In this document: positions 63,048 to 64,000 of the stretch, piece after piece | Position numbering within the stretch: the first letter of the stretch is position 1 | Layout: each line of letters begins with the position of its first letter | Translations under genes and position numbers: made by a program | Notes under the pieces: generated by a model | What the model was told of the DNA's origin: nothing | What the model saw: the letters and a program-made list of their open reading frames with translations, nothing else | Databases searched by the model: none | Source of the DNA: Oidiodendron maius Zn | Lineage: Eukaryota > Ascomycota > Leotiomycetes > Myxotrichaceae | Length of the DNA: 64,000 nt | NCBI GenBank assembly: GCA_000827325.1 | Contig: KN832873.1 | Coordinates: forward strand, 2,618,245 to 2,682,244 | Direction of reading: 5' to 3'

Positions 63048-64000
63048 TCAAGCTTTTCGCCGACTCGCCTTGCCATTCGCGCGCGTCGGCTGGGCAGAAG
63101 ACGTTTTTCCATTCCCACCCCCATTCGCAACAACAACATCCTTCTCCCTCTCCGCTTCTTCCTCCTCCTCCTCCTGCTCTCTCTTCCTACGCGCCTCATC
63201 CAACCTCTGCTCCTCGGCAAACTCATTGTCATCATTATCACTCCGATCATCCTCGTGGATCTTAAAAAATACATAGCGGTACGCGATTCGCAGGATATAA
63301 TACAACCAGAAGATGTTGAGCGCCTGGAGAGACGCGAGGAGCGCCGTGGAGATGTAGTGCGAGATCCAGCATTTGTATTGCTCTGTCACCCAGTCGAGCT
63401 CGTACGGCCCGACGGTCTTGAATTCGTTGAATTCAGAGTAGATGATGCGCAGATTGAGGTAGTGACGTTGGTAGATCCAGACGAAGATGAAGAAGGCGAA
63501 GTAGGGTCCGACAAGGGGATGGTCAAGATAATTAAGGGTTTTGGAGGTCTGGATGTATAGTTAGTATTGAAGTTTCTGGGGAAGGGGAGATTTCTTGGAT
63601 ATTTGGCATATAGTTTAGATAGGAGGGGCAGACTCACGGCGAGGAAAAAATCGCTGATATCATGCGTGATGAACACCCCCAGACCCATATACGTAAAATG
63701 GAAGCGATAGCTCAGGAAGATCAGCGCCAGGGAGACAACGTGATGGCCGACCAGCTCCTTGAAATCCTTGCGTGGCTTTTCCATGCCCAGCAGCAGCACG
63801 ATGGCCTGCTGCGCCCAGTACGCCGCCTGGAAGAGGTAGTAGAACTTGAAGTAGGCGTCGTGAGAACGGTGCGGGAAGTCTTCGTACATGGCGCGCGTGT
63901 TGAAGTACCACAGCGGCGTCCGGCTCATCACGTACAGCCCACAAGGACTGGTGACGCCGAAGTAGATGGCCGTGTACATCTGCTCCATGAAGCGGGACTG
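63048..64000 (-). CDS. ceramide synthase (Lag1/TLC domain), 5' end outside window
   Basis: Two visible exons, from beyond 64000 to 63638 and 63548-63048; the frame stays open through the right edge, so the start and N-terminal helices are missing. The Lag1 motif is complete: VGHHVVSLALIFLSYRFHFTYMGLGVFITHDISDFFLA, with the paired histidines and the D-x-x-D site. After an 89 bp phase-0 intron come TSKTLNYLDHP, more membrane helices and a long cytosolic tail rich in Glu and Arg (EQEEEEEEAEREK), ending in a basic RRKA. It acylates sphingoid bases in the endoplasmic reticulum. Moulds have several paralogues (LagA, BarA); which one this is cannot be decided here. Confidence 0.92.

Overview
The window is nuclear DNA of a filamentous ascomycete (Pezizomycotina, most likely a eurotiomycete-type mould; the species is not identified). 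The evidence is gene density near one gene per 2.5 kb, mostly 43-100 bp GT-AG introns (two over 200 bp), single-gene promoters and fungal-specific families: Zn2Cys6 regulator, Shg1/BOD1 protein, NACHT/C2H2 STAND protein, Ubp16-type deubiquitinase, HMT1-type ABC transporter. I rebuilt 24 protein genes from reading frame, splice signals and phase. In 21 of the 22 that I match to a family the splice phases close or the frame is single. The ceramide synthase runs off the right edge. The SNF2 start and one small hypothetical gene are less certain. No rRNA, tRNA, CRISPR array or intact transposon is visible.

Layout. 0.5-5.2 kb: a mitochondrial and ribosome-biogenesis block (IMP1, mitochondrial IF-3, ALB1, membrane-anchored USP). 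5.8-7.1 kb: a tyrosine phosphatase. 7.9-17.9 kb: an accessory island with a Zn2Cys6 factor, a convergent 945-residue NOD-like receptor ending in four C2H2 fingers, an inverted-repeat-rich spacer, and a divergent SNF2-RING ATPase. 18.3-36.2 kb: conserved genes for chromatin, replication, splicing, translation and repair (Shg1, a complex I subunit, eIF2B-delta, MFAP1, Pol12, an alpha-arrestin, RAD5, NDUFAF6). 36.4-48.3 kb: a small Cys-rich hypothetical protein, vacuolar alkaline phosphatase, ribosomal protein eL34 and PRP8. 50.3-57.7 kb: a Myb/SANT protein, cytochrome c oxidase subunit 4 and an HMT1-like ABC transporter. 57.7-63.0 kb: a 5.3 kb gene-poor block, then a ceramide synthase.

Most neighbours are housekeeping genes without a shared pathway, paired through divergent promoters (IMP1/IF-3, ALB1/USP, GCD2/MFAP1, POL12/arrestin, RAD5/NDUFAF6, RPL34/PRP8). 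The island is the unusual part. The receptor gene carries a 13-unit minisatellite inside its first intron. The spacer to the SNF2 gene holds five exact copies of an 11-bp motif and a 21-bp perfect inverted repeat. This is the best candidate in the window for an undescribed system, probably intracellular sensing or nonself recognition, but that function is inferred only.
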